Position numbers and translations under genes: made by a program. The notes under the pieces were generated by a model. That model was not told the origin of the DNA. It did no database searches and saw only the letters and a list, made by a program, of their open reading frames with translations. This document shows positions 27,968-38,436 of a stretch of 64,000 bases of DNA, piece by piece (position 1 is the stretch's first letter; each line of letters starts with the position of its first letter). This DNA comes from Hyphomicrobiales bacterium (GTDB lineage: Bacteria > Pseudomonadota > Alphaproteobacteria > Rhizobiales > Xanthobacteraceae), in the NCBI GenBank assembly GCA_016713235.1, contig JADJPN010000001.1:124001-188000 (forward strand). The letters run 5' to 3'.

Positions 27968-28954
27968 TCAGGCGTGTCCCGCCGGTTTACGCACGCGATA
28001 TGGCTCCTCGAGATATTTTCTCGTTTCGTCGTCGAATTTGATCTCGAGCGCTTTCAGCGCATCCGGCAAATGATGCGGCTTCGAGGCGCCAATGATCGGC
28101 GAGGTTACCAGCGGATTATGCAGCGTCCAGGCAATCGCGACCGCGGCGCGCGAGACGCCTAGTTTCTCTGCGACGATGCGCACGCGTTCCGCGATTTCGT
28201 GATCGGTATCGGTCGCGCCGATGCCGAGTGTATTCGCAAAGTCGTCAGTTCGGCCCCGGAGCGTCTTCTCGCCCTGGCTCGGCATGGAGCCCGCAAGAAA
28301 CCCGCGCGCAACCGGCGACCACGGCGTCACCGCGATCTTTTCTTCCTTGCAGAGCGGCAGCATCTCGCGCTCTTCCTCGCGATAGATGAGGTTGTAGTAG
28401 TTCTGCATGGAAACGAAGCGGGCCAGCCCCCGCTCCTTCTGCAGGGTCAGCATTTTGGCGAACTGCCACGACCACATTGAAGACGCGCCGAGATAAAGCG
28501 CCTTGCCGGCTTTCACCACATCGGAGAGCGCCTCCAGCGTCTCCTCGATTTCGGTTTCGTAGTCGAAGCGATGGATGATGTAGAGATCGACGTAATCCAT
28601 CTTGAGGCGCTTCAGCGAAGCGTCGATGCCCTCCATGATGTGCTTGCGCGAGAGCCCTTTCAGGTTCGGCGCTTTGCCCATCGGATTGAAGACCTTGGTC
28701 GCGACCACGACCTCTTCGCGGCGGGCGGCGTGCTCTTTCACGGCACGGCCGAGAATTTCCTCGCTCACGCCTTGCGAATACACATCCGCGGTGTCGTAAA
28801 AATTGATCCCGGCATCGAACGCTGCCTTATAGAACGGCTTCGAGTCCTCTTCGGTCAGCACCCACTCGCGCCAGCTTTTCGAGCCGTAAGTCATGCAGCC
28901 AAAACACAGGCGCGAGACTTTCATCCCGGTCGAGCCGAAACGTACATATTGCAT
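27968..28954 (-). CDS. Aldo/keto reductase
   Basis: A 328-residue NADPH-dependent oxidoreductase with a TIM-barrel fold. The catalytic tetrad is recognisable: Asp-Tyr in FYDTADVYSQG (D-Y), Lys in VVATKVFNP, and His in IIHRFDYE. The C-terminal SPIIGASKPHHL segment is the NADPH-binding loop. The sequence is close to the YajO/oxidoreductase AKR11-14 group. It lies 13 bases downstream of dctM on the same strand, so it probably belongs to the TRAP transporter operon, reducing a carbonyl of the transported compound or a derivative. Confidence 0.93.
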   Translation of the reverse strand: MQYVRFGSTGMKVSRLCFGCMTYGSKSWREWVLTEEDSKPFYKAAFDAGINFYDTADVYSQGVSEEILGRAVKEHAARREEVVVATKVFNPMGKAPNLKGLSRKHIMEGIDASLKRLKMDYVDLYIIHRFDYETEIEETLEALSDVVKAGKALYLGASSMWSWQFAKMLTLQKERGLARFVSMQNYYNLIYREEEREMLPLCKEEKIAVTPWSPVARGFLAGSMPSQGEKTLRGRTDDFANTLGIGATDTDHEIAERVRIVAEKLGVSRAAVAIAWTLHNPLVTSPIIGASKPHHLPDALKALEIKFDDETRKYLEEPYRVRKPAGHA

Positions 28955-28966
28955 ACAGATTGTTCC

Positions 28967-30274
28967 CTATTTCGCGTCGAGCATGGTCGACGGCAACCAT
29001 AGTGCAAGTTCGGGGAAAACCGCGAGCAGCACGACGGCAACGCACATCAGCAGGAACAGCGGGAACGCGTAACCGCCGATTGCGAAGATCGAGCGCCCGG
29101 TCATGCCCTGCAGCACGAACAGGTTGAAGCCGACGGGCGGCGTGATCTGCGCCATTTCGACGACCAGCACGATATAAATGCCGAACCAGATCAGGTCGAA
29201 GCCCGCGGCGGTGACAAGCGGCATGATGACCGATGTGGTCAGCACCACCATCGAGATGCCATCGAGGAAACAGCCGAGCAGAATGAAGAAGATCGTGAGC
29301 GCGATCAGAAGCTGCCACTGCGAAAGCCCGAGCGTCGTGATCCACTCCGCGAGCGCGCGCGGGATTCCGGTGAAGCCCATCGCGGTCGTAAGAAACGCGG
29401 CACCCGCGAGGATCGCCGCGATCATGCAGGAGGTCATGGCACCCGCCATCAGTGCCTCGAAGAAAGTCTGCCGAGACAACTGGTTGGTCCACCAGGAGAG
29501 AAACAGCGAGAGCGCGACGCCAACGACGGCGGCTTCGGTCGCAGACGCAAGCCCGCCATAGATCGAACCGATCACGCCAAGGATCAGCAACACAACCGGG
29601 ATCAGCCGCCGGGTGGCGACGATCCGCTCGCGCCACGAAACAGCGGGTTCCGCCGCCGGCATCTTGTCCTTGTTCGCAAGCGCCCAGACCGCGACGAAAC
29701 CCATGAAGAGCAGCGCGAGAATGATCCCGGGAATGACGCCCGCGATAAAAAGGCGCGCGATCGATTGGTCGGTCGCGGCGCCATAGACGATCAGGATGAT
29801 CGAAGGCGGAATGAGCAGGCCGAGCGTACCGGAGCCTGCAAGCGTGCCGATCGCCATGCGGTCGTCATAACCGCGCTTCTTCAGTTCGGGCAGCGAAATG
29901 CGGCCGATGGTGGCGCAGGTCGCGGCCGACGAGCCCGAGACCGCTGCGAACACTGCGCAACTCACGACGTTCACATGCAGCAGCCTTCCCGGCAGCCGCT
30001 GCATCCACGGCGCAAGGCCCGCGAACAAATCCTCGGCGAGTTTCGTTCGAAACAGAATCTCGCCCATCCAGATGAACATGGGCAGCGCGATCAGGTCCCA
30101 ACCGTTCAGCGACTGCCAGAGTGACGTGGCGAGCGATGCCCCGGTGGGCGCCGCCGAGAGAACCTTCATCGCGACAAAGCCGATCGCGCCGAGCGCAAGC
30201 GCGATCCAGACGCCAGAGCCAAGCACGATGAAGAGAAGCAGAACGAGAAAAATCGTCCATTCGACGAATCCCAT
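28967..30274 (-). CDS. TRAP transporter large permease subunit (DctM family)
   Basis: A 435-residue membrane protein with about twelve hydrophobic helices. DctM hallmarks include LPMFIWMGEILF, the AVSGSSAATCATIGRI loop, GTLGLLIPPSIILIVYG, and TPPVGFNLFVLQG near the end. It forms the ion-coupled transport channel of the TRAP system together with the small permease. The upstream gene ends three bases away. Intact frame. The substrate is set by the periplasmic protein, which may bind pyroglutamate given the divergent 5-oxoprolinase. Confidence 0.95.
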   Translation of the reverse strand: MGFVEWTIFLVLLLFIVLGSGVWIALALGAIGFVAMKVLSAAPTGASLATSLWQSLNGWDLIALPMFIWMGEILFRTKLAEDLFAGLAPWMQRLPGRLLHVNVVSCAVFAAVSGSSAATCATIGRISLPELKKRGYDDRMAIGTLAGSGTLGLLIPPSIILIVYGAATDQSIARLFIAGVIPGIILALLFMGFVAVWALANKDKMPAAEPAVSWRERIVATRRLIPVVLLILGVIGSIYGGLASATEAAVVGVALSLFLSWWTNQLSRQTFFEALMAGAMTSCMIAAILAGAAFLTTAMGFTGIPRALAEWITTLGLSQWQLLIALTIFFILLGCFLDGISMVVLTTSVIMPLVTAAGFDLIWFGIYIVLVVEMAQITPPVGFNLFVLQGMTGRSIFAIGGYAFPLFLLMCVAVVLLAVFPELALWLPSTMLDAK

Positions 30275-30277
30275 CGT

Positions 30278-30832
30278 CTACTCCTGTCCCTGCGTAATCG
30301 CGCTCTCGGCCTTCACGAAAGAAGGGGAGCCATTACGCAAGGTCTCGACGAACTCGTCGGCCAGCGCCAGGCAGAGCGTCACGAGGCCGAGCGTCATCGC
30401 ACTTTGCGGGATCCAGTACTTGATCGGCAGCAGGCCCGAGGAGACGTCGCCGAACTTCCATGAGAAATAAGTGAATTCACCGAGCGACCAGGTCGCATAG
30501 ACGGGAATGGCGAAGCCCGCAGCCAGCGCCCAAAGTTCGAGCATGCGCCGCCAGCCGGATGGAACGGCACCGAGCAGCATGGTCACGCGAATATGCGCAC
30601 CGCGCTTGAGGGTCGCACCCAGCGCAAGAAAGCTTGCGGCACCGAACAGGTAGCCACCCAATTCGGAGAGCGAAGGAATTAGAAACCCATAAGGCGGGTA
30701 TCCGAACAGCTTCAAAACCGAATCGAAAATCTGCCCGAAGATCTGCGCGCCAACCAGCAACAGAATGACGACGAGACACGCCGCGGAAAGCGCGAGCGTG
30801 AAGCGGTAGAGACTGTCGAGCAATCTGCGCAT
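30278..30832 (-). CDS. TRAP transporter small permease subunit (DctQ family)
   Basis: A 184-residue protein with four transmembrane helices, typical of DctQ. The start at ATG 30832 gives the expected N-terminal helix (LYRFTLALSAACLVVILLL). Codons upstream to 30952 run through the hairpin after dctP and are not family-like. The motif LGATLKRGAHIRVTMLL in the middle is conserved in DctQ proteins. It lies between dctP and dctM, separated from dctP by an attenuator-like hairpin. Confidence 0.93.
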   Translation of the reverse strand: MRRLLDSLYRFTLALSAACLVVILLLVGAQIFGQIFDSVLKLFGYPPYGFLIPSLSELGGYLFGAASFLALGATLKRGAHIRVTMLLGAVPSGWRRMLELWALAAGFAIPVYATWSLGEFTYFSWKFGDVSSGLLPIKYWIPQSAMTLGLVTLCLALADEFVETLRNGSPSFVKAESAITQGQE

Positions 30833-30858
30833 GGTGAAGTACGAAGGTGAAATATGAA

Positions 30859-30884
30859 ACGGCCCGCTCCTTGGAGCGGGCCGT
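30859..30884 (-). terminator. Intercistronic hairpin between dctP and dctQ
   Basis: A perfect 12-bp GC-rich stem (ACGGCCCGCTCC / GGAGCGGGCCGT) lies 11 bases after the dctP stop. On the minus strand it is followed by TTTCAT. In TRAP operons such a hairpin usually lets only part of the transcripts continue, raising the amount of binding protein over permease. Confidence 0.8.
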
Positions 30885-30894
30885 CTTTCCTTGC

Positions 30895-31869
30895 TTACTT
30901 GCGGAACGCGTCGAGGATGGTCTTGCCGTCCGCGCCGGCGTTCTTTTCCCATTCCGCCGTCATGGTCTTGCCGATTTCGGCGAAACCTTTCTTGAGCGCG
31001 TCGGAAGGCTCGATGATCTTCATGCCGTTCTTCTGCATGACCGCGATCTTCTCGCCAGTCTCCGCTTCCGATGCCTTCCAGCCGCGATCTTCGGCTTCCT
31101 TGGCGGCTTTGAGCACCCCAGCCTTCACATCTGCCGGAAGCGCGTCGAAGGCGGACTTCTGCACGAACACGACGTTACGCGGGAGCCATGCCTGCGTGTG
31201 ATGGAAGTGCGAGAGATAATCCCATGCCTTCGTATCCGCGCCGGTCGAGGGCGACGTGATCATGGCTTCAACGCGGTTCGTGGCGAACGCGGTCGGAATG
31301 TCCGGCACCTCGATCTGCGTCGGCACGGCGCCCGCGAGCTGCGCGATGCGCTGGGTCGCGGTGTTATAGGTGCGGAATTTCAGACCCTTGAGATCGTCGA
31401 TGCTCTTGATTTCTTTCTTGGCGTAAATGCCTTGCGAGGGCCACGGCACCGAGAACAGCAACACCAGACCTTCTTCCGCGAGCTTCTTCTCGAGGAACGG
31501 TTTCTGCGCGGCGTAGAGCTTGCGCGCGGCGGCATAGCTGGTCGCGAGGAACGGCACCGAATCCACGCCGTAGATCGGGCTTTCGTTCTGGTGGTTCGAG
31601 ATCAGCACTTCGCCGATGGGAGCCACGCCGCGGCGGACGGAGGCCTTGATTTCCGGATGCTTGATCAGCGAGCCGTTCGAGTGAACGGTGATCGCGAGCT
31701 TGTTGCCGGTGGCTTTCGCGACGTCCTGCGTGAACTGAACGACGTTCTTGGTGTGGAAGTTGCCGTCGCCATAGGGCGTCGGCATGTCCCATTTGGTCTG
31801 CGCGGAAGCGGCAGTGACGGCGAAAGCCGAGACCGCAACACCCGCAAGAAGCGCGGTAAACTGTTTCAT
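30895..31869 (-). CDS. TRAP transporter periplasmic substrate-binding protein (DctP family)
   Basis: A 324-residue protein with a Sec leader (MKQFTALLAG..., cleavage after SAQ/ASA near residue 24). The start at ATG 31869 has GGGAGAG six bases before it. DctP features include the GLKFRTYNTATQRIAQLAG segment, which in other members carries the carboxylate-binding Arg, and the VQKSAFDALP stretch. It heads the TRAP operon. The neighbourhood (5-oxoprolinase divergently transcribed) suggests pyroglutamate or a related acid as ligand, as known for two Bordetella DctP proteins. The ligand is inferred. Confidence 0.93.
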   Translation of the reverse strand: MKQFTALLAGVAVSAFAVTAASAQTKWDMPTPYGDGNFHTKNVVQFTQDVAKATGNKLAITVHSNGSLIKHPEIKASVRRGVAPIGEVLISNHQNESPIYGVDSVPFLATSYAAARKLYAAQKPFLEKKLAEEGLVLLFSVPWPSQGIYAKKEIKSIDDLKGLKFRTYNTATQRIAQLAGAVPTQIEVPDIPTAFATNRVEAMITSPSTGADTKAWDYLSHFHHTQAWLPRNVVFVQKSAFDALPADVKAGVLKAAKEAEDRGWKASEAETGEKIAVMQKNGMKIIEPSDALKKGFAEIGKTMTAEWEKNAGADGKTILDAFRK

Positions 31870-31961
31870 TGACTCTCTCCCTTCGGGGTTCAGCGGGAAG
31901 CCGTCCCCTTTCGCTTGACAATAGGCTAGCAGCCGAGGCGTGACGCTTAAAGCTCTCCCGG

Positions 31962-32421
31962 CTACAGACTTGCTGCGGCGCGTGCGGCCTGATCGTAGTG
32001 GCCGGAAAGCGCGCGCATCAGGCTCGCAATTTCGGATAGGCGTTTTTCGTCGGCGCCGGTCGCCTTCACCGGCGCGACCAGCAACGCTTCGCGGATTTTT
32101 TCCATATTTCTTCACGACTTCCTCGCCCTTCGGCGAGAGCGAAACCGTTTTCTCGCTGCCCTTGCGGCCGGAGGTCAAAAGGCCCGCGCCTTCGAGTTTC
32201 TTCACCGCGTAAGTTACGAGATGCGTGTCCTCGATCGAAAGCACGAGGCAAATGTCGGCGAGCCGTTTCGGCCTATTGCGGTGCGCAACCGCATGCAGCA
32301 CCAGAACTTCCATCGGATTGACGTCCGGCAGGCCGGCGGCAGCGACGCAGCGCACCATCCAGCGCTCGAACGCGTGACCGAGCAAAATCAACCCAAACTC
32401 TAATTCGGAAAGCGAAGGCAT
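31962..32421 (-). CDS. MarR family transcriptional regulator, one-base frameshift
   Basis: A winged-helix MarR-type repressor. The N-terminal part shows helices and the wing segment (LADICLVLSIEDTHLVTYAVKKLEGAGLL, KTVSLSPKGEEVV). The uninterrupted frame runs on out of family after KKYGKN. Deleting one A of the A6 run at 32096-32101 gives KKYGKIREALL and continues to a dimerisation helix ending ARAAASL at 31962. Repaired length is about 153 residues. It lies between the TRAP operon and the divergent 5-oxoprolinase gene and probably controls both. Confidence 0.85.
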
Positions 32422-32580
32422 CGCGCCGGCCGCGAGATGCGCAGACGAAACGATCGGTCCAAGCGAGGCATCCGCTGCGCTGCCGCTTGCCGCAATGGCG
32501 GCGTTGCGTTTTTCCCCTTGGCATTCGCCTTCCCTGCGAAAAAATGCCTGACTCCCGGAAGCGTATCCCTCAAAAATAAT

Positions 32581-32609
32581 TTGTCAATAAATCGTCGGCG
32601 TTTTATTGG
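32581..32609 (+). promoter_or_regulatory. Possible promoter of the 5-oxoprolinase gene
   Basis: TTGTCA at 32581-32586, then 17 bases, then TATTGG at 32604-32609 resembles a sigma-70 promoter 20 bases upstream of the start codon. It lies in an A/T-rich patch within the divergent region shared with the MarR gene. The -10 match is weak. Confidence 0.3.
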
Positions 32610-32629
32610 GTGGTTACGGGAGAGCGGCG

Positions 32630-35600
32630 ATGGCGAAAAAACCTGGTTCGAAGACAGCAAAGTCCAAAGCTTGGGATTTCTGGATCGATCGTGGCGGCAC
32701 CTTCACAGACGTTGTGGCAAAACCGCCCAGCGGAAAGCTGATCGCAAAAAAACTTCTCTCGGAATCGCCGGCCTATGCGGATGCTGCGGTGCAAGGCATT
32801 CGCGAATGTCTTGGGCTCGAAAAAGGCGCGCCGATCCCGCGCGGCATGATCGGCGCCGTGAAGATGGGCACGACGGTCGCGACCAACGCACTCTTGGAGC
32901 GCAAAGGCGACCGCACGCTTCTTCTCATCACGAAAGGTTTTCGTGACGCACTGAAGATCGGCTACCAGGCGCGACCGAAAATCTTTGCAAAGGAAATCAT
33001 CAAGCCAGAGATGCTCTACGAGCGGGTCGCGGAGATTTCCGAACGCATTCTCGCAGACGGCATGGTCGAAGAGAAAGCGAGCGAGAAGGAAATCCGCGCA
33101 GCACTGGAAGCCGCGCAGCGCGACGGCATCAAAGCCGTCGCGATCGTTTTCATGCACGCCTACCGCTATCCCGCGCACGAACAGTTAGCTGCGAAGATTG
33201 CGCGCGAAATGGGCTTCGCGCAGGTTTCGGTCAGCCACGAAACATCCCCCCTGATCAAACTGGTCGGACGCGGCGACACCACGGTGGTGGACGCTTATCT
33301 CTCGCCGATCCTCGCCCGCTATGTCGCGCGCGTGAGCAAGGAGCTAGACGCAAAAAATTCCGGCGCGCGGCTGATGTTCATGATGTCATCGGGCGGGCTC
33401 ACTGCCGCCGATCTCTTTCAGGGCAAGGATGCAATTTTATCCGGCCCAGCCGGCGGCGTGGTCGGGATGGCGCAAACCGGCGAAAGCGCTGGCTTCAAGC
33501 GCCTGATCGGCTTCGACATGGGCGGCACGTCCACGGACGTCTCTCACTTCGATGGCGAATACGAACGCGCGTTCGAGACCGAAGTCGCGGGCGTGCGCAT
33601 GCGCGCGCCGATGATGCAGATTCATACCGTCGCAGCGGGTGGCGGTTCGATTCTACATTTTGACGGCTCGCGCTTCCGCGTCGGCCCGGATTCCGCTGGC
33701 GCCGATCCCGGACCCAAGTGCTACCGGCGCGAGGGGCCGCTCGCGGTCACCGATGCAAACGTGATGACGGGGAAACTCATCCCCGGATTTCTTCTTCCCG
33801 AAAATCTTCGGCAAGAACAATAACGAAGCGATCGACGCCAGCGCCGTGCGCGATGCTTTCGCGAAGCTCGCGCAAGAAGTCGGCGGCGGCAAGAAACCGG
33901 AAGAAATCGCCGACGGCTTCATCACGATCGCCGTCGAGAACATGGCAAATGCGATCAAGAAGATTTCGGTGGCGCGTGGCTACGACGTCACGCGCTATGC
34001 GCTGAACTGTTTCGGCGGCGCGGGCGGGCAGCATGCCTGCCTCGTAGCGGACAGCCTCGGCATGAAGAGCGTGGTCGTTCATCCGCTCTCCGGCCTGCTT
34101 TCGGCCTATGGCATGGGGCTCGCCGACATTCGCGCCACCCGACCCAGGCGCTGGAGGAGCCGCTGAGCGCAAGAACGCTCGCGGCGGTGAACAGGATCGG
34201 CAAAAAGCTCGGCGCGATGGTGAAGCGCGAAGTCGACCTCGCAGGGCGTCGCCGCTGCACAGATCAGGTGATCGTCCGCGCGCATCTGCGCTATGCTGGC
34301 ACCGATACGCCGCTCGAAGTCGTCGCAGGCCCGATGAAAAAAATGCAGCGCGCTTTCGAGGCCGCGCACAAGGCGCGCTTCGGCTTCATGGACCGCGACA
34401 AAGAGATCGTGGTCGAAGCGGTTTCGGTAGAAGCGATCGGCGGCGGTGCGAAATTTTCCGAACGCGCGACCAAGGCTCAAAAGCAAAGCCCCCTGCTCCG
34501 CGCCGGAAGACCAGGTTTTTCTCGCGTGGAAAATTTCAGAACGCGGCCATCTATACACGCGATCAACTGAAGCCGGGGCACGCCATCAAGGGCCCGGCGC
34601 TTCTGATCGAGCCGAACCAGACCGTCGTTGTCGAAGATGGCTGGCAGGCGAAGCTCACGCCGAAAGATCATGTCGTGCTGACGCGCATAAAAGTGCTCGC
34701 GCGCAAGCATGCGATCGGTACCTCCGCCGACCCGGTGCTGCTCGAAGTCTTCAACAATCTCTTCATGTCGATCGCCGAGCAGATGGGTGTCACGCTCCAG
34801 AACACTGCGTATTCCGTAAACATCAAGGAGCGGCTCGATTTCTCCTGCGCAGTGTTCGACGCGAACGGCACGCTGGTCGCGAACGCACCGCATATGCCGG
34901 TGCATCTCGGCTCGATGGACCGCTCGGTCGAAACCGTCATCCGCGCCAACAAAGGCAAGATCAAACCGGGCGACGTCTACGCGCTGAACGCGCCCTATAA
35001 CGGCGGCACGCATCTGCCGGATATCACGGTCTGCACGCCGGTATTCGACGACAAGGGCAAGAACATCCTGTTCTGGGTGGCAAGCCGCGGTCACCACGCG
35101 GATGTCGGCGGCGTTGCGCCAGGATCGATGTCGCCGCTTGCGACCCACATCGACGAGGAAGGCGTCTATATCGACAACTTCAAGCTCGTCGATCGCGGCA
35201 AGTTCCGCGAGAAGGAGTTATACGCGTTGCTGCGCGGGGCGAAGTATCCCGCGCGCAACCCGTTGCAGAACGTCAACGACCTGAAGGCACAGATCGCGGC
35301 GAACGAGAAAGGCGTGCGTGAACTGCGCAAGATGATCGCGCTGTTCGGCATGCCGGTCGTGAAAGCGTACATGGGGCACGTGCAGGACAATGCCGCCGAA
35401 TCCGTGCGGCGCGTGCTCGACCGGCTGCACGATTCCGAGTTCTCCTACGAGATGGACCAGGGCACGATCATCAAGGTCAAGATTTCCGTCGACAAGAAGA
35501 AGCGCGAGGCGACGGTCGATTTCACCGGCACGAGCCCGCAGCAGAACACGAACTTCAACGCACCCGCGCCGGTGACGCGCGCGGCGGTGCTCTATGTGTT

Positions 35601-36255
35601 CCGCGTGATGGTAGACGACGAAATTCCGATGAACGCAGGCTGCTTGCGCCCAATCAATATCGTCGTGCCGGAGAAATCCATGCTCTCGCCGGAATACCCG
35701 GCGGCGGTCGTCGCGGGCAATGTCGAGACTTCGCAGGCCGTGACGAATTGCCTGTTCGGCGCGCTGGGAGCGCTGTCGTGCTCGCAAGGCACGATGAACA
35801 ACCTCACTTACGGCAACGATAAATATCAGTATTACGAGACGATCTGCTCCGGCTCGCCGTCAGGCCCCGGCTTCAACGGTACCGACGCGGTGCATGTGCA
35901 CATGACGAACACGCGTCTCACCGATCCGGAGGTGCTCGAATTCCGTTTTCCGGTCGTGCTGGAGGACTTCCACATCCGCAAAGATTCCGGCGGGCGCGGT
36001 AAATGGCATGCCGGCGATGGCATCTATCGCCGCGTGCGCTTTCGCGAAAAGATGGACTGCGCAATTCTCTCCGGGCATCGCCGCGTACCGCCGTTTGGGC
36101 TCGCCGGCGGCGAACCGGGCCATGTCGGCGAGAACCGCGTGCGGCGGTTGAACGGCAAGGAAGAAAAACTAAAAGGCTGCGATCAGACCGTCCTGGAAGC
36201 CGGCGAAGCAGTGATCATTGTGACACCGACCGGAGGAGGTTATGGTCGGCCCTAG
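32630..36255 (+). pseudogene. 5-oxoprolinase (fused HyuA-HyuB type), several frameshifts
   Basis: ATP-dependent hydrolase that opens 5-oxoproline (pyroglutamate) to glutamate, here one polypeptide of about 1208 codons. The A half has the ASKHA ATPase blocks: FWIDRGGTFTDVV, GTTVATNALLER, FDMGGTSTDVS. The B half has NGGTHLPDITV, FWVASRGHHADVGG and the C-terminal TPTGGGYG. The start at 32630 has GGGAGAG upstream. The frame breaks at C4 33781-33784 (one extra C), near 34140 (one base missing), at a compensating pair near 34240 and 34267, and near 34475. The 34130-34480 interval is thus heavily disturbed while both halves are otherwise pristine. Either decay or poor local sequence. Confidence 0.85.
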
Positions 36256-36278
36256 CAGCGCTTATTCGGAAGCAGCGC

Positions 36279-37097
36279 ATGACGGCTGTAACGGTTTCTC
36301 CGGAAGTCTTGCGGCGCATTGAAGCCGCGGAACACGAAGCGTGGCTCGACATGGATCGTGCTGCGCCGCCGGATATTCGCGCAGCGCTCGGCATGGAATG
36401 CACCGCCAGCGGCGACGGCGCGATCTTCGCGATCGCGAAGATCGATCACATCCAGTTCAACCGCATCGCGGGGCTCGGCCTTACAAGGGAAATCACGCTC
36501 GCTGAACTCGACAAAGGCATCGGCGTCTTCGAACGGCTCGGACTGAAGAACTGGATCGTTCATGTCACGCCCGAGAGCCATAACCTTGCGCAGCTCTGCG
36601 CGGCACGCGGGCTCGTTCGCCATTCGCGTACCTGGGCTAAATTCATTCGCGACAACACACCGCCCGCGCCGGTCGAAACCGATCTTGCCGTTTTCGAGAT
36701 CGGCGCGGATCGCGGCGCAGCATTCGGGCAGACCGCGGTGAAAGGCTTTGGCATGCCGCCGGTCCTCGGCAATTGGCTCGGCACGCTGCCTGGCCGCAAG
36801 AACTGGCACTGTTTTATTGCGTTCGACGGGGAAATTCCCGCCGGCGCGGGGGCGCTCTACGTGCACGATAAAGTCGGCTGGATCGGTATCGCCGCAACGC
36901 TGGAAAGCTATCGCGGACGCAAGGCGCAGCAGGCCATCCTCGCCGCACGCATCGCCAAAGGCATCGAACGCGGCTGCGAATTTTTCACGACCGAAACCGG
37001 GATCCCGCACGAAGGCGAAGCAGGGCCGTCGTTCAAAAACATCCAGCGCGCCGGATTGAAGATCGCTTACGAGCGGCAGAATCTCACGCGCGGTTAG
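36279..37097 (+). CDS. GNAT family N-acetyltransferase
   Basis: A 272-residue protein whose C-terminal half is a GNAT domain: GAGALYVHDKVGWIGIAATLESYRGRKAQQAIL contains the acetyl-CoA pyrophosphate-binding loop. The N-terminal half also resembles a GNAT-like repeat without the loop. The start at ATG 36279 (MTAVTVSPEV) lies 24 bases after the 5-oxoprolinase stop, so cotranscription is likely. It could acetylate an amino acid or amine from the same pathway. The end overlaps tail-to-tail by four bases with the extensin-like gene. Confidence 0.88.
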   Translation: MTAVTVSPEVLRRIEAAEHEAWLDMDRAAPPDIRAALGMECTASGDGAIFAIAKIDHIQFNRIAGLGLTREITLAELDKGIGVFERLGLKNWIVHVTPESHNLAQLCAARGLVRHSRTWAKFIRDNTPPAPVETDLAVFEIGADRGAAFGQTAVKGFGMPPVLGNWLGTLPGRKNWHCFIAFDGEIPAGAGALYVHDKVGWIGIAATLESYRGRKAQQAILAARIAKGIERGCEFFTTETGIPHEGEAGPSFKNIQRAGLKIAYERQNLTRG

Positions 37098-38296
37098 TCC
37101 TCGCCCGGCACCGCACGCGGCGCATTCTTCCTGGTGGGCGGCACGTCCTTGTAATACTTCCGGTTCTTGATCGAGCCGGTGAGGATTTCGTCCGCGTTCT
37201 TCTTCGCGCCGACACGGGCGGGAGGCACCGGACGATTAGGATTGTAAGGCTCGGGCGCGGGCCGGTAATTCGGGTCGGGCCGCGGTCCTTGCTGCCACTG
37301 CATCTGCGGTTGCTGCTGCGGATTAGCTTGCGGTTGCGCATACTGCGGCTGCGCATTCGGCTGACGCATGTATTGCGGCTGCTGTTGCGGGGAGATCGCA
37401 AGCGGCGGCTGGTTCTGTTGCTGATATTGCGGCTGCGGATAAGCCTGGTCAGGCGAGAGCGGTTGCTGCTTGCCGCGCGGCGTAAAGCGCTGCGGCGGAA
37501 CATCGTGGTCTTGGTAATCGCTCTGCGTTTGCGGCTGCGGATGCTGCACGCGCGCGATCGGGAAGCGCTCGTAGTGCTTCTGCTGTTTTTGCACCATCGG
37601 CACCGGACCGGGATCGTTCGGATAACGGCGCGGCGGGCTCACGAGTTGCGGTGTCGGACGGCAGACTACGCTGTTTCTGCGCGCAAGATCGAAGTGAAAG
37701 TGATCGTGGTGCGCTGCGTCGTAACCCGGACCGAGCACCGTCGTGAAGACTTCGCAGCCCCCGGCATGAACCTGACGCAGGAAGCCGCGCTCTTCGGGCG
37801 CGCCATGCCAGCCGTGCTTCACGGTGACAATGCGTCCGCTCGAGAAAGTGAAACCCGCGACGTCGAGTGCGTTACCGAATCCATGCTCGGACATGGTGCC
37901 GTTACCGCCGATGCGGCGGCACGAATAAGAAGAGAGCTGCCGCACTTCGACGATCTGCTCGCCAAACCAGGCTTGCGCAGCGGGCTGCGCGATTTCCTCA
38001 ACCCATCGCGTGAATGCGACCGTCATCGGGCACCCGAGCGTCGCCTGCGGCTTCATCGAAACCTTGCCGTCGGATGCAGCCTGAATTTTGAAGGGATGGT
38101 TCATCCCGCAGGATGAGTTGCCGTTAATCTCGGAGACCGGCTCGACGTAGCTGCTCGCCTGCACGAGACGCTGCGCCACGCACTGCTCTTCCGCAGCTGC
38201 GCGCCAGGGAGCACGCTCTTCATAATTGAAGGCGCGACAGCCAAACAGCCCCAAGGCGACCAGCGGGGCGACAAGATACAAACGTCCGCGCGCCAT
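37094..38296 (-). CDS. Extensin-like lipoprotein with Gln-rich C-terminus (M15-like fold)
   Basis: A 400-residue protein. It has a lipoprotein leader with lipobox LGLFGC. Residues 30-220 are an Extensin_C domain related to D-Ala-D-Ala carboxypeptidases, with metal-site patterns HGFGNALD and AHHDHFHFD and conserved cysteines. Residues 230-390 are low-complexity, rich in Gln, Pro and Tyr (many QPQ/YPQPQ repeats). A role in peptidoglycan binding or trimming is likely. An L,D-transpeptidase with a similar Gln-rich region lies 1.5 kb away. Intact. Confidence 0.88.
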   Translation of the reverse strand: MARGRLYLVAPLVALGLFGCRAFNYEERAPWRAAAEEQCVAQRLVQASSYVEPVSEINGNSSCGMNHPFKIQAASDGKVSMKPQATLGCPMTVAFTRWVEEIAQPAAQAWFGEQIVEVRQLSSYSCRRIGGNGTMSEHGFGNALDVAGFTFSSGRIVTVKHGWHGAPEERGFLRQVHAGGCEVFTTVLGPGYDAAHHDHFHFDLARRNSVVCRPTPQLVSPPRRYPNDPGPVPMVQKQQKHYERFPIARVQHPQPQTQSDYQDHDVPPQRFTPRGKQQPLSPDQAYPQPQYQQQNQPPLAISPQQQPQYMRQPNAQPQYAQPQANPQQQPQMQWQQGPRPDPNYRPAPEPYNPNRPVPPARVGAKKNADEILTGSIKNRKYYKDVPPTRKNAPRAVPGED

Positions 38297-38436
38297 GGGC
38301 GGGAAAATGCGTTGCGGCAGGTTTAGAGAGAGTTAAGAAACGCAAGGCCGCCATGCGCACTGGATGCGCAAAAAGTCGCGCGATTGTCCACGCCATCCGT
38401 TGCCTGCTGTTAACAGACGCGGCAAAAAGACGGCGA

